Positions 22,401 to 34,472 of a DNA stretch of 64,000 nucleotides are shown in pieces. This DNA is from Ailanthus altissimus (taxonomy: Eukaryota; Streptophyta; Magnoliopsida; Sapindales; Simaroubaceae): positions 14,496,501-14,560,500 of the forward strand of contig OX327710.1 in assembly GCA_946807835.1 (NCBI GenBank), read 5' to 3'. Each line of letters begins with the position of its first letter. Positions within the stretch are counted from its first letter, which is position 1. Both the position numbers and the translations under genes were made by a program. Under the pieces are notes generated by a model. It had not been told where the DNA came from, did no database searches, and saw only the letters and a list, made by a program, of their open reading frames with translations.

Positions 22401-24078
22401 TGTAATGCCTTAGGTTCCCAGAGCGTTAAATGCATATCTCTTTAGGGTTCTTATCTGAACCGTTGAAGTTTAAAATTTCAACGAATCATATCATCCCAAT
22501 CAACCAAACGTCACTCAGAAACTTGACGTTTTAGTTTTAGCTACCCCTAGCTACATGATCAAATGAGGAGTCAATGATCAAGATCAGTTCCCGCATTTGA
22601 GATGACTTTTCACATGGATCAAGGGTGATGTTTCAAAGATCATTATCATTATTACTTGACGAAATTAAAATACGAGGAATATCACTAACTGTATGAGAAC
22701 CTAAGAAAACTCTAGAAAGTAGCTGCAACAATAGAGCTGAATTGAGCCACTCAATATAGTATCATCCATCCATATCATGATATCAGAAACACCTGTTCGA
22801 ACCTACTTGCTCAGAATGCTAATATAAGCCAAGATTACACTCAAAAGTAAAGATTCTAATCAGGTATCAAAAGTAAAGATTCTGAGCAGGTATCAGAAAC
22901 AAAGATTCTGAGCAGATATCGAGAGCGAAGATACAGAGCAGGCATCAGAAACAAAAACCTGACCAAGCATAACATAAAATAGTTTCTAGTTTTGAATAAA
23001 TCAAAACTAGAAACAGGTAGGCCCTTGTTCTCTCCAGAAAATCACCATAAGGCCCGACCCTCTCAAGCCAAAAAAGTCTACCTTTCAAGAAGGTCTTTTA
23101 TGGGCCAGCCTCGAGGGCCCAAGTCTAAGATAGCAGGGGCCACTAAGAAGATGTTAGAACCATACCTAAGGATAAACTTCTAATACGGAATCCGCTCGGT
23201 TACTTAACTCAGAACCAGCCAGAGACGCATGCATATCACCCATGTATACTCCCAACTGAGCCGACCTGAATAGAAACCCTATGACCAAGAGAAGCAGGGC
23301 AAAGGAACTAGATCGGTACAAGTACCAGGTCAACTACATACCGAAGAGCTTATACATTCCGACCAGGTACTACCATAAACAAGACTTAGACTAGTAGGAA
23401 TGAAATACGTTATAAGAAAACCAGCTCGGTAGGATATGCCAAACCATTGTGACAACAGAAGTGCAGCTAGATCACTACCAGACCGAACGTAAAAGTAATC
23501 AAGCTTATTATAGAAATAGTTTTAAAGAGAAAACCAGTGTTATAAAAGAAATAGAGTTATAAGGAAAGAAGAACTGCAGTGTCTTTAGAAAAGAATCATT
23601 CAAATCATGTTAAGAGATCAAGATAACCCAAAATTAGCAATACTTACCCAACGCAGCCACAACACCGGCGAAGATAAGTACAAAAAATCTTCCATGAATA
23701 CCGATACTATAAATAGGTGAGAAAAAATACAACAAAATGGACTTAAAAGAATTCTTCTAGTACAAAATTCTGAATTTTAGTTTTCAACATCTTCCAGCAA
23801 AAACACATCTTCTATAACTTTCTTTATTATTCTCCCAAACCCTTATAGAAACCAAACTTTTTCTATCTTAATCATCGGAGAGTATTCGCCGGAACTCACT
23901 CCAACGAGGTCTTAACTATTATTTCAAATTTTTACAAATATTCTACCGTCATTAGCATATGAAAAATTCAAATTTTAGCCTTTAGGTCTAGTAAAGATGA
24001 AATTCAACGTGCTAATTTTGACAACAAAACAAATTTAAAATTCATTAGTTTAGAAAATGATTTTTTTCCATTCAATAG
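22401..24078 (+). repeat. 3' LTR of the Tat element (about 1.68 kb)
   Basis: It starts TGTAATGCC after the polypurine tract. The last ~500 bp align with the truncated 5' LTR (9113-9630). Within it, TCTGAGCAGGTATCxAAA-like units recur at 22850-22940. A TATA-like ACTATAAATAGGTGAG lies near 23706. The right edge is set where host sequence homologous to 29505 begins (GTAGTxAATTA). The terminal CA is not preserved. Confidence 0.7.
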
Positions 24079-24737
24079 TAGTAAATTATGCACGAAAATC
24101 TCAAAAATATATATTTTTAAATATTTACTCTATTTTAAAAGAGTACATGCATTTATTTTAATACAAAATTATTAGTCCTGGCATTTTATAATTATCACTT
24201 ACCTCTTTATAATTTTAAAAATATCTCATTAGATTTTTTAGTACTATTCAAAACAAAACAAAAGTTACCTCTAAAAGGAGGTAATCATAAAAAAGAAAGT
24301 GGTAATTATCAAATTTCATAAAAGAGTAATTAGTAACATAACGATGACAAAAAAAAAAAAAATTAAATGATTCATTTTAACTATCGTTAATGAGAAGGTA
24401 TTTTTATGATTTTCAATGTTCCTGTCAGGTGTCAACCTTCGAACGCCTGCCTTTATCAAGCAAACACGGGTATGTAACCGCTCAAAGTTCACGGTTTGTG
24501 TTAATTTGTTGATAATGAAACTTGAAAACTTATTTTAACCATATAATCATTGTATTTGACACAAAAATATTAAAAGTGACATATCTTCTGAAATTTAAAG
24601 TAGTTTGAATTTTGGCTCAATTTAGCTGTGTTTTCAACCTTATCTAAACCTCGTTAACAATTGATTGATGTATTTTAAAAAGATCTGATCACCTAAGAAT
24701 ATGACATTGACTTATTAATCATAAGATTGACTAAGGT

Positions 24738-25220
24738 TGTTGATGGAAAATGTCATTTTATTTTAAAGTATTATGTTAAACGAAGAATTTTAATAAAAAT
24801 TAAATTTTAATTTTAATATTCTTACATAATAAAAATATGATATTATCAAGTAAATATAATAAGAATATAAAACAGATTAATAATAACACAAAGCAATCAA
24901 TATACGTAGTTCGATAATTAATTACATTTACGATGGATCAATTTGGTAATTAGTTACGTTCACCGTGGATCAAACAAGTCAAAAAATGAGTCTAAAATGG
25001 ACTTTTCAAAATTGGTCGCCATAGTGCCAATGCAATCTTACACTAACGCGGTGGCCTGTGACCTGGTAATGTTATCTTCCGTTTTCTTTGTCTTTTCTTG
25101 TTTTCAAGCCCCCTTTTGCTTTTTTTTTGTGCATTCAATGCGTGCTTGATTTTAATATAATTTTTTTTTAATATTTATCTCAATTCTTACTTATACAAAA
25201 TTGTTAAATCACAATTTTCA
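24738..25220. mobile_element. Probable short solo LTR, copia-like
   Basis: Copy C reads GACTAAGGTGAATGTTAT without interruption near 35917. Copy A has about 485 bp extra between GACTAAGGT and GATGAATGTTAT. The insert starts TGTTGATGG. It contains the ACGTAGTTCGATAATTA and TTACGTTCACCGTGGATCAA blocks, like the GTGGTTCGGTAACTT...CGGCAGATCAA stretch in the 29668-35118 copia LTR. The right end and target duplication are eroded. Confidence 0.5.
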
Positions 25221-25378
25221 TGAAAGATGAATGTTATTATGTGAATATAATGATACAATTATTCATGTTTGTTATACCTGCAGCTATTCATCAACGAATG
25301 CGCCACTTTTCGCTAATTAAGACCACAAAAATTGCATTGTACATTGCTCCAAAATGGAGACTTTTGGTCCATTTCTCT

Positions 25379-25815
25379 TAAGGGTGGACAAATAAAATTG
25401 AAAAATCGAATTGAACTGAACCGACCCTGTCGGTTCGGTTTTTTTCATACAAAAAATATCGTTTTGTTTTTATTTGAGAAAACTCGACCGGTCCAGTTCA
25501 ATTCTAGTTCTGGTTCTGGTTCGGGTTCGGGTTCAGGTTCAGTTTTGCTCAAATAAAAACCAAATCGAAAAATTAATTTTTAATTAAATATTTTTTTTGC
25601 CACGTGACATTCATTTATTGGATATTTAAAAATATTAACATACACTTAATCACAATAATCCTTTCTAAATTTAAAAAATAAAAAAATTCTTAATTTTTAA
25701 AACCAAAAAAACGAATCGAACTAAATTGAAAAAAACCGATTCGGTTTTCACCTATAAAAAAATCAATTTTGATTTTTTTTCTTTAAAAAAACCGAATTAG
25801 ACCTGCCCACTCTTA
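25379..25815. mobile_element. hAT-type MITE, 437 bp
   Basis: The terminal inverted repeats are TAAGGGTGGACA and TAAGAGTGGGCA (10/12). The 8-bp flanks are ATTTCTCT (25371-25378) and ATTTCTCC (25816-25823), a 7/8 match. Internally there are GAACCG/CGGTTCGG blocks and a (GGTTCx)n run at 25505-25540. Copy B (27180-27200) shows the uninterrupted site. The small ORF across it is not a gene. Confidence 0.75.
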
Positions 25816-26080
25816 ATTTCTCCTCTCCTTGATAGTTGCATGCTTCCCCTTTCTTCTTTCCCTACCAGCATTTATCTGTTAATTTTCTCTTATAAAGTCT
25901 CCATTTTCATTAATAAAATTTTGAAAATAACCTAAGCTAGTGGGTGCTAACTCTAATTTCTCAACTTTTATGCTTGACCAAGAAAAAAAAAAATAAATGA
26001 ATTCAACTTCTGAAACAATTAATAATTTAATCGGACCTAATAGCCGGTAAATTTGGAAAATTAACGAAGATAGCTAAATA

Positions 26081-26960
26081 TTGTTAAGTGAAAATAATAA
26101 TATAATTATTTATATTAACTCAAGAAACCTAGCCGCCTCAATTTTTCTCTCAAAACAGAAGAGAAAAAGGAAGAAACCCAGCCGCCTCCCCTCTCCCATC
26201 TCCACCGGAGAGGGGCTTCTGCTTCCTCTCCAGTGGAAACATTTCCTTTCTCTCCCCTGTTTACTCTTTTGTGTTTTACTCTTTTCACTTATTCCGGCTT
26301 TTGATGGTTGTTCGGGTGACTGGATCTGGGCGGTTCTTGCCAGCTTCAAAACCTCATGTGAGGTGCTCTATTTGCACTTTGGCGTGTTTATCCAGTGATC
26401 TGCATCTTATTGCCAAGGCCTTGACGTCTTCAGCTCGTGCTTGACCCTGTTCAGATCCGCACCTTGCTGCCATCTTCCCTTGGATTTATCTCGGTCAGTT
26501 TTTGTCGGATCTTCGCCAAACTTCCACCGGATGTTGTCCATTTCGTTTTCCTTTTGCACTCTCAAGCCCTTTATCACCACCGGCAAGGTTGGCTTTCTGG
26601 ATTCCTCCGTTCTCACGGTTGCCTCGGTCGCAACCTGATTCGAATCGGTTTTGATGTGTTATTAGGCCGCTAGAATCTATTTCATTTGTTGGGTTACCGC
26701 TACCGGTTTTGTGTAATAATGGGGGTGTTTGTTTGTGTTAGTCTCTTTTTAGTACAAATTAATGTAATAAATTTTTTCTTTTTAAGGGATCTTTCCCTTT
26801 CTATTGGAGGTCTGTAATTTTCTTTCTTTGGAAAGGTCTTTATTTCCTTTTTCTAAAGGGTTCGATTGTTGCAAGTCTTTATTTCAGGTGCTCTCAATAT
26901 GTATTTTTCTTGCTCTTTTTTGATATCTTTTAATCGTTATATCAAAGGTCTTTGATGTAA
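26081..26960 (+). other. GC-richer, transcript-like block, unidentified
   Basis: CCGCCTCCCCTCTCCCATCT opens a clearly GC-richer island. Short overlapping ORFs exist in all frames (up to 105 codons) and none looks conserved. A T-rich 3'-UTR-like tail (26700-26960) leads to the AAT/ATT repeat at 27015. The overall shape (C-rich 5' part, no ORF, T-rich tail, simple repeat at the end) would suit an inserted non-autonomous LINE or a processed transcript. A remnant first exon is also possible. Not recognised. Confidence 0.3.
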
Positions 26961-27013
26961 TATTTTGATATGTAATATTTTGATGATATTAAATAATATG
27001 AATTATTTTATTA

Positions 27014-27014
<1 letters not shown>

Positions 27015-27049
<35 letters not shown>

Positions 27050-27069
27050 TATTATTATTATTATTATTA
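27015..27069. repeat. (AAT)n/(ATT)n palindromic microsatellite
   Basis: About ten AAT units switch at 27050 to about six ATT units, giving a self-complementary array. Confidence 0.9.
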
Positions 27070-27300
27070 ATTTTGCTGCTACTATCCATCAGCTAATCTG
27101 CCATTTTTTACTAATTTCATACAGCAATTAAACCCAGAAAAAATATGTTGTAAATTGCTCCAAAATATAGAATGTTTTTAATCCATTTCGCTTTCCGTGT
27201 TTTCCAGGTTTTCCCACCATTTATCTGTTACTTTCTCTTTGTAAAGTCATTTAAAAAAAAAACCCTAATATTATTTCTTCATAATGTCTTAAGACAACTA
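27070..27300. repeat. Host duplicated unit, copy B (partial)
   Basis: It aligns with 25275-25378 plus 25824-25905 of copy A (AAATTGCTCCAAAATxxAGA, CATTTATCTGTTA, TCTTxxTAAAGTC) and supplies the empty site for the 25379-25815 MITE. Confidence 0.65.
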
Positions 27301-27439
27301 TAAAGTATAGCACTCATGCTAATCTCTATTCTCCCCGCTTTCTTTAATATATTAATGGAAATAACTTAAGAAAATAAGCATTTTGTAGCAAAAGAGAAGT
27401 ATTTTAGAATACCTCATTTGGGGATGACAGCTGCCATCA

Positions 27440-27640
27440 AATATAATTTGTGTAAACCTCAGGAATGGTGACAGTGTTAATATCCCACTCATCTGACTAC
27501 CAGTCTCCTCGAATCAAAGACCAAGTGAATGACACACTTAGCACCATTCCACCGAGCTCACAAAGAAGACTGGTATTGAGCAACCAGCAGAAAACAAATT
27601 TTCACCTCTATACACAGCACAAAAAAAAAATCACCAGACC
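27440..27640. other. Low-repeat, exon-like patch, unidentified
   Basis: It has more balanced base composition than its surroundings, with AACCTCAG just before an open stretch at 27465-27680. The translation matches no family I recognise on either strand, and the end of the ORF runs into simple AT sequence. A decayed host exon is possible. Confidence 0.2.
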
Positions 27641-27761
27641 CAATAAAATCATTATATTTATAATATATATATATCTATGACAAAATATCTTAGTATTCTC
27701 TCTTATTTTTATTTAGCATGCCACAAATTCATATTAATGTATTTTTTTTCCTCGAACAATT

Positions 27762-28938
27762 GAACTTTAAAATTATTATTGATCTAACGAACTCAAAAAG
27801 TTTTTATTTTAGAATGGGTGTTTAGAATTAGTCCTTATATATTTTAAATACCTCAAAAGAATTTTTATTGTTGAAAAAATAATATCTAAAAGATATTTTT
27901 TAGAATAATAAAGTCAATTGATATCTAATTATAATACTTATTAAACAATCTTATATTTAATCTAATTTTTGGCCGCCTTTTATAAATTTTTTTAAAGACA
28001 ATAATTATTCAAAAAGTATAATTACACTCTCATACTTTAAAAAGACAAATTATTCACTTCATTTTTAAAAATATCTAAAAACACTCACCTTCGTTAAAGT
28101 TTTTAATTAATTTAGATAATAATAAGAGTAATATAATATTTATTCATAAAATACATATGGCATTATTTAACCGTTTATTAAAAGTTGACTGATCAATGAT
28201 TAATGTTAATTTGTATTGACTAACGATGATTACTAATTAATTGATATTGACTGATCATTGATTAATATTGACCGGTTTGACTGACGCTGATTAGCTTCGA
28301 ACTGATTCATCATATAAATTATTAAACTTCAAATTTTATGATCTATATGATAGTGATATTATTTTTACCAATGAAGCATTAGAAGAATTTCAAAATTAGT
28401 AAAAAAAATAATGAGGTATTATTTATTTTTTTTACTAATTTCAAACTCCTATGATACTTAATTAGTAAAAGTATCCTCAACTTTACGTAGATGCTGAAAT
28501 TTAGAGTTTAACAGTGTTTACAATGAAACTATATACTGTTTGTCACCATTGTCAATGTTAATCAACCACCAATCAATATGGGTCAATTGTCAGTAGATTA
28601 ATCAATATCGATCAATAATCGGTCAAAAAAATTTTAATATCAAAATTGTGGCACATATCAAAATTATATGAATTTTATTTAAATGCAAAGAAAATTATAT
28701 TTTAAAGGGTACTATAATAATTATAATAATTGCTATCCAACTTAATAAAATAAAAAACGCATAAGGTGTTTTTAGATATTTTTAAAAAGTATAATAACTA
28801 ATTTGTCATTTTTACCACATGATAGGATATAATTATCCTTTACCTTTAATATTTTGTATTTATTATAATTTTGTTAACATAATACAATTTTAAATAAGAA
28901 AATCATTGATTTTTCTTTAAAAAAGGCCGCAATTGTTA
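27762..28938. repeat. Diverged duplicated segment, copy 2 (copy 1 at 1-1432)
   Basis: It aligns with 1-1432 and lacks the 171-bp MITE. It contains the second long inverted-repeat element at 28013-28841. Confidence 0.75.
28013..28841. mobile_element. Long inverted-repeat (foldback) element, copy 2
   Basis: The ends AAGTATAATTACACTCTCAT and (minus strand) AAGGATAATTATATCC match those of 460-1340. The inner arms carry the same GTTGACTGATCAATGA and GTCAATxTTxATCAACC motifs. No ORF is present. Confidence 0.5.
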
Positions 28939-29059
28939 GACACAATTACAATTAAAGCAATAATTTCTCCTTTTTGTTTATAAGTTTTCATTTTCCAAAA
29001 TTTCTCATTCTCAAGTAGTTTGTGTCTATATTGTTTTTTCTTCAACAGTCTAATTTCAC

Positions 29060-29667
29060 AATTTAGTTTTAAAATTTTTGAAAATAACCTAAATTAGTGA
29101 GCACTAACTCTAATTTCACAACTTTTATACTTATCCAAGAAAAAAGATAAAAGATAAAATAACATTTTCATAGCAAAATTAAAAGGCATACTCTTTAATT
29201 TTGACTTAAAAGCTTTTTATCATACGATATTTCAAAGTCACAACGCGTGAAAGGTAAAATAAGCAAAAGGGAAAAGGATATTTAAAGCTCTAAGATTTTA
29301 AGAAAAAGACATAAATATTTAAAATTTTAAAATTTTTATTTATATTCCTATCAAATAATAAATTTTATTAATTTTAATCGTGAAAAGATAAAAATAAAAA
29401 CTCATCATATCAAATCAACAATCGGTTAATGCTAATCAACAATAGTCAATGTCGATTAATGATGGCCAATAACTAATCAACGCTAATTACAATTTATTTT
29501 TAACTATTTGTAGTCAATTACGCATGAAAATCTGAAAAAATATTTTGAAACAATATTTTTGAAATTTTGAAAGAGTCACGTACATTTATTCTAATAAAAA
29601 TTATTAGTTGTGAAAATTTATAATTATTACTTACTTTTTTATAATTTTAAAAATATCCTATTATAAT
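29060..29667. repeat. Host duplicated unit, copy C, left part
   Basis: 29060-29143 matches copy A near 25915-25995, and 29505-29667 matches 24079-24240. Between them lies AT-rich sequence with further TTGAC/GTCAA motifs (29400-29490). It is interrupted by the copia insertion at 29668 and continues at 35119. Confidence 0.65.
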
Positions 29668-30390
29668 TTTTAAAGTGGAAGTACACAAAAAAATAAAATC
29701 ACCCAAATAATATATGAAGAACAAATAATTAAGGAATAAAAAGAAAATTAGTAGAATAAGAATACACAAAAAATTTACGTTGTTCAGTAACTTACTTACG
29801 TCCACGGCAGATCAAGATCACACTCTTCTCTTATTATGAATCACAAGCCACTCATAAAGTATGCCTTTTACAAAAAAGATCACAAAGAAAACTCTTTCTC
29901 TCACTTTAGAAATTTTCTCTCACAAAGAATCACAAAAATTATTGATGATCACTAAGATTTCTCAACCTATCACAAATATTATGTTTACAAGATAATTGAT
30001 AGCTTTTATATAGGCTTTGGGAAGTCCTAAATTTACCATATACGTGTGGGAGTCGTATTAGGGAGTCCTAAAATAAGTGGGAAATAAAATAAAGAAGTTT
30101 CTTTATTTCGAGATACTGTTCCCGTCTACAGTGCCGTAGTACTGGGCTCTCACCACCGCGGCACTGGCGCACCCATTTGAGCACTGTGGCGCTTGTTTTC
30201 TGGCGCTGCGGAGCTCAGATGTTGGATTGGGAGTCGCAGCGCCCACGCCTGGTCGCCGCGGTGCTGGCGCCTGGTGCGCTCCTCTTCATTTTCCTACCCC
30301 TTTCGCGTCCGTCTTCGATCCGTGCTTACTCTATGCACTTGGCTTGCTCTCCAAATCATATCCCGATGATTTTCAATCAATATTCTCACA
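29668..30390 (-). repeat. 3' LTR of the 29668-35118 copia element
   Basis: It aligns with 34473-35118. It ends TTCTCACA on the + strand, and its left end has lost the TG. It holds extra sequence near 29710-29765. A purine-rich tract (minus strand AAGGCAGGGATT) adjoins it at 30391-30402. ORFs across 30177-30586 fall in LTR sequence and are not genes. Confidence 0.85.
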
Positions 30391-30594
30391 AATCCCTGCC
30401 TTGATTCAAAATCATCCACAAAGCAACTCGATCTCTCATTTTCGCATCTTCGGTCACCCTCATAAAGTAGTGACTCCAGTTAAGTCCTTGCATAGGACGA
30501 ACTTAACCGAGGGTAATCGCTTAGTCAACATATCTGCAGGATTTTTAGATGATGCTATCTTTGTTAGGCTAACTTCACCACTTTGAACAATTTC

Positions 30595-33500
30595 TCAAAG
30601 GTAATAGAGTCTCACATCAATGTGTTTCGACCTCTCATGGAATACTTGATGCCTGCTTAAGTGTATGGCACTCTGGATGTCACAATATACACCGGTGTTT
30701 ACATCTTCACTAGCCAATATCTCAACACATATGCCTTTTAACCACATGACCTCCTTGATAGCTTCACCAATAGCTATGAACTCCGCCTTTGTGGTAGAGA
30801 GTGCAACCACATATTGTAGAACTGATCTCCAACACACACTACACCCAAACACTGTGAATATGTAGCTCGTCAATGATCTTCTCTTGTCTAGATCACCTTC
30901 ATAATCTGAGTCTACATACCCTCTTCCCATTTCATTACTATCATCATCCTTCTTATATATCAACCCGTGATTTAACGTCCCCTTGAGATATCTCAGAATC
31001 CACTTTACTACAAGCTAGTGATCTTTTTCCGAATTTGCCATGTATCTACTCACCACACTTACAGCCTGTGCTATGTCTAGTCTTGTGTAAACCATTGCAT
31101 ACATGATGTTCCCCACAGCGCTTGTATACGGTAATTTACTCATCTGTAGTTTCTTTTCTTCAGATGTTGGCAACTGTGCTGTTGAAATTCTGAAATGCTT
31201 GGCCAAAGAAGTAAAGATAGCCTTGGCGTTGGACATACCAAACTTCTCCAAAATTTTGACTATATATCGCTATTGGAACAAGAAGATAACATCTCTTTTT
31301 TCCCTCACAACATCCATACCTAAAATTCTCTTTGCTACTTTCAAATCCTTCATTTCAAACTCGATACTTAACTGCTTCTTGAGCTTCTGTATTTCTTATA
31401 TATTCTTACATGCGATTAACATATCATCGACGTATAGAAGCAAATACATCATCCCATAACTTATGTTCTTGAAGTACATGCATCCGTCATACTTGCTTCT
31501 ACTAAAGCCATAAGTCATCATAAACTCATAAAATCTCATTTACCACTGTCTAGGTGATTGCTTTAACCTCTATAATGACTTCTTTAGCAAACAAGCATGA
31601 TCTTCTTTTTTGGGCTCCTCGAACCCTTGCGGCTGTGCCATGTATATCGTCTCTTCAAGTTCTCCATGTAGAAAAGCTATCTTTACATCTATCTGCTCTA
31701 GATGTAAATCAAGGTTTGCACACATGGCTAACAAAATCCTAATAGATGTGTGCTTGACAACTGGAGAGAATATCTCATGAAAATCGACTCCTTCTCTTTG
31801 AGTAAATCCTTGTGCTACTAACCTAGCCTTAAATCTTGTAGGCTCAATCCCCGGTATCCCCCCCTTCACCTTATATACCCACTTGCACCCGACTAGCTTC
31901 TTTTGAGGTCTCTCCACCAACTTCCACGTATTGTTCTTTCTAAGAGAACTAATTTCTTCTTCCATAGCCTGCTGCCATTATTTCTTGTTTTCACTCTTCA
32001 TAGCCTCACCATATATCCTAGGCTCATCATACTCAAGAGTGTAAGCAGAATTAAAGCATGAGCAACTAAATCTGCTTGTGTATACCTAGCTGGTAGGTTA
32101 ATCGTTCTCCTTAGCCTATCTCTAGCTAACTGGTACTCTTCAAGATCTATTTCAGGAGCCCTAGTCTTTCTTTGGGTGGACTTGGAGCAACTCACCGGTA
32201 TTCTTAGTTCATCTTCAAGGATTTTCTCGTTGAAGTGTTGATTTGGGGGCATATCAGATCTATTTTTAGGCTCCACTTCAACTTCTATTGACTCGGGTGC
32301 TGAGTCTTCCTTGAGCACAGGTTCTTCTTTCTCATCTTCTTGGGAGGTTTTCAGCATCGTCATCTCACCTTTCTCATGTCACGGCTTATGATACTCCTTG
32401 GTAGTGTTAAGTCTTTACACCACACCTTATATCATTTTACTAATTCGAGATATTCTATGAATACCCCTTTGATAGCGCTAGGTTCCAACTTCCCCTCCTT
32501 AACATGTACAAAGGTAGGGCAACTAAATATTCTTAGATGGTCATACTTCGGAGGATTGCCAGACCATTTCTCTTCTGGCATCTTGAAGTCAATTGCTGAA
32601 GATGGACTTCTATTAATCAAGTAAGCTGCAATTACTACAGTTTCTCCCCAGAATGTCTTGGACATCTTCGCATTGGTAAGCATGCACCTAACCCTTTCAA
32701 TGAAGGTCATGTTCATCCTCTCAGCTATGCCATTTTGTTGTGGTGTTGATCTTACTGTTCTATGCCTTGCAATCCTCTGCTTGGCACAAAACACATCAAA
32801 CTCTCTATTGCAATATTCAAGGCCGTTGTCAGTTCTCAACTTCTTCACCCTTTTGCTAGTTTGATTCTCAATAAGAACCTTTCAAGTCTTGAATACTTCA
32901 AAGGCTTGATCATTACTCTTCAACACATAGACCTACAGCTTCCTTGAATAATTATCAATTAACTGAGAAAATACATGGCACTACCACGAGTAGCTGTTTG
33001 AGCTGGTCCCCAAAGATCAAAGTGTATGTAGTCAAGAATTCCCTTAGTCTTGTGCTCGCCAATACTAAACCTTACCCTATGTGCTTTCCTAAGCACACAA
33101 TGCTCACAAAACTCTAAGGGTTGGAGCTTATCTTTTCCAAACGCCTTTTGACTGAATAACTCCTTTAGATTTCTCTCGTCTTGGTGTGCCAGTCTAAGAT
33201 GCCACAACTTGATTTTCATACTCTCATCATCTACAGAGAATTCTGCAGAACCACTTATGACTTCACCCTTAAGCACATAAACACCTTTGTGCTTCTCTTT
33301 TCTTATTACCACCATAGAACCCTTTAAAACTTTTAAAATCCCTCCATCGATCCTGATGGAACACCCATTCTGGTTTAGAGTCCCTAGTGAGATCAAGTTT
33401 CTCTTTAAGTTAGGAACATACCTAACATCTGTCAACTCTCTCACTCGCTCATCATGTAGCATAAGTTTAATACTACAAATTCTCATCATCTGACATGCAA

Positions 33501-34440
33501 CATCATTACCTATTAAGACCTTACTACCACTAATAGGCTAAAAATTTATAAACCAAGACTTGTGTGGGCATATGTGAAAAGTACAACCAGAATCAAGAAC
33601 CCATTGTTCAGAGTTTTTACCATCAGTAGCGATGAGTGTTTTTGCGTTGTTATAGCTATCATTATAGGCAAGCGTAGTATCCGCTTTCTTTTTATCTTGT
33701 GCTCTCTTCTCAGGACAGTCCTTTATGAAGTGCCCTTCTTTCTTATAGCAATAGCACTTCTTAGGAGTCATAGACTTCAATCTTGAGCCCATTTGCTTCC
33801 CATCTCTATATGAGGGCTTTTCTCTTACAGATAAACTTTCTGCATTGCCCTCAATTTGCTTCCCTAATAACTTTGAGTTTAATGATGATTTTACATCACT
33901 CATCGTTAAACTCTCTCTGCCGTAGAGTAGCGTATCGACAAAACTCTCATAACTCTTGAAGAGTGAACTCAACAAGATAATTGCTCTATCTTCATCTTCT
34001 ATCTTGATGTTGATAGACTCAAGCTCAAGGATGATTTTATTGAAAGTGTCTATATGATCTTTCATCGGCGTCCCCTCAGACATGGACAGCTGATACAGCT
34101 TCTTCTTTATATGTAATCTGTTGGCCATGATTTCCTTATATAAAGAGAGTTAAGCTTCTTTCAAAGACCTATTGCCATCGTCTCACCTGCTACTTCCCTT
34201 AGTACTTTATCGCTCAATGACAGAACGATTGTATTATGAGCTCTTTCTTGAATGTCTTTTCTTTCTAATTCATCTTTAGATGACTCTGGCATTTTTTTCT
34301 TCATCACTAGATGAAGCTGCAGTTTCCTCTAATGCCGAACCAAGCCTTTGGCTCACCAACAATGCCTTAACCTTCATCTTTCACAGATTGAAGTCATTCG
34401 TACCATTGAATTTCTCTACCTCATATTTGGGTGTGGCCAT
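30595..34440 (-). pseudogene. Copia gag-pol remnant (Tork-like)
   Basis: On the minus strand gag opens at 34440 with MATPKYEVEKFNGTNDFNL, then a stop where Trp is expected. 34128-33538 holds the rest of gag and the protease motif WVLDSGCTFHICP. The zinc knuckle reads CYCYKKEGHFIKDC, with the second Cys one residue early. Gag-pre-integrase and the integrase start are at 33489-32959. The integrase core is at 32848-32432, with LRTDNG and STPQQNGIAERMN carrying catalytic Asp and Glu. RT is at 31965-31570, and its YVDDM box is intact near 31430. RNase H is at 30963-30595, with ALSTTKAEF and SKHIDVR. Stops and frame changes separate the pieces. Confidence 0.9.
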
Positions 34441-34457
34441 GTCTGCTTAGAACCAAA

Positions 34458-34469
34458 GCTCTGATACCA
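34458..34469 (-). other. Primer-binding site, tRNA-Met initiator
   Basis: The minus strand reads TGGTATCAGAGC, an exact match to the primer site used by many plant LTR retrotransposons, three bases inside the 5' LTR. Confidence 0.9.
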
Positions 34470-34472
34470 GTT

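Larger units (their letters stand above)
9113..24078 (+). mobile_element. Decayed Tat-type Ty3/gypsy retrotransposon with nested solo LTRs
   Basis: The element runs from a truncated 5' LTR through a Tat-style primer-binding region, gag, protease, RT, RNase H and integrase remnants. An antisense extra ORF, a polypurine tract and a long 3' LTR follow. Removing the three solo LTRs (13918-16087, 16503-18601, 19534-22110) leaves about 8.1 kb. The protein matches (GHELLSFMD, the RT block around NDM, WPTTLQDAKNL, GPLPRGKG) and the antisense gypsy-type ORF place it in the Tat/Retand-like branch. Every reading frame carries stops, so it is long dead. Confidence 0.85.
24079..26000. repeat. Host duplicated unit, copy A
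   Basis: It matches copy C (29505-29667 plus 35119-36340, with 29060-29143 for its right end) and in part copy B (27070-27300). Shared blocks include ACAATTGATTGAT, AAAAAGATCTGATCACCTAA, TTATACCTGCAG and GCTCCAAAATGGAGACTTTTGGTCC. It carries two insertions absent from other copies, a solo LTR at 24738-25220 and a MITE at 25379-25815. No gene is recognisable. Confidence 0.7.

Noticed and set aside
25332..25556. ORF with Gly-Ser repeats
   Set aside because: Produced by the (GGTTCx)n run inside the MITE.
26081..26673. Several ORFs of 65-105 codons in the GC-rich island
   Set aside because: Overlapping frames on both strands with no conserved motif and no consistent splice layout; kept only as an unidentified block.
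30177..30586. 75- and 119-codon + strand ORFs
   Set aside because: They lie in the copia 3' LTR and adjacent polypurine region, opposite the element's coding direction.
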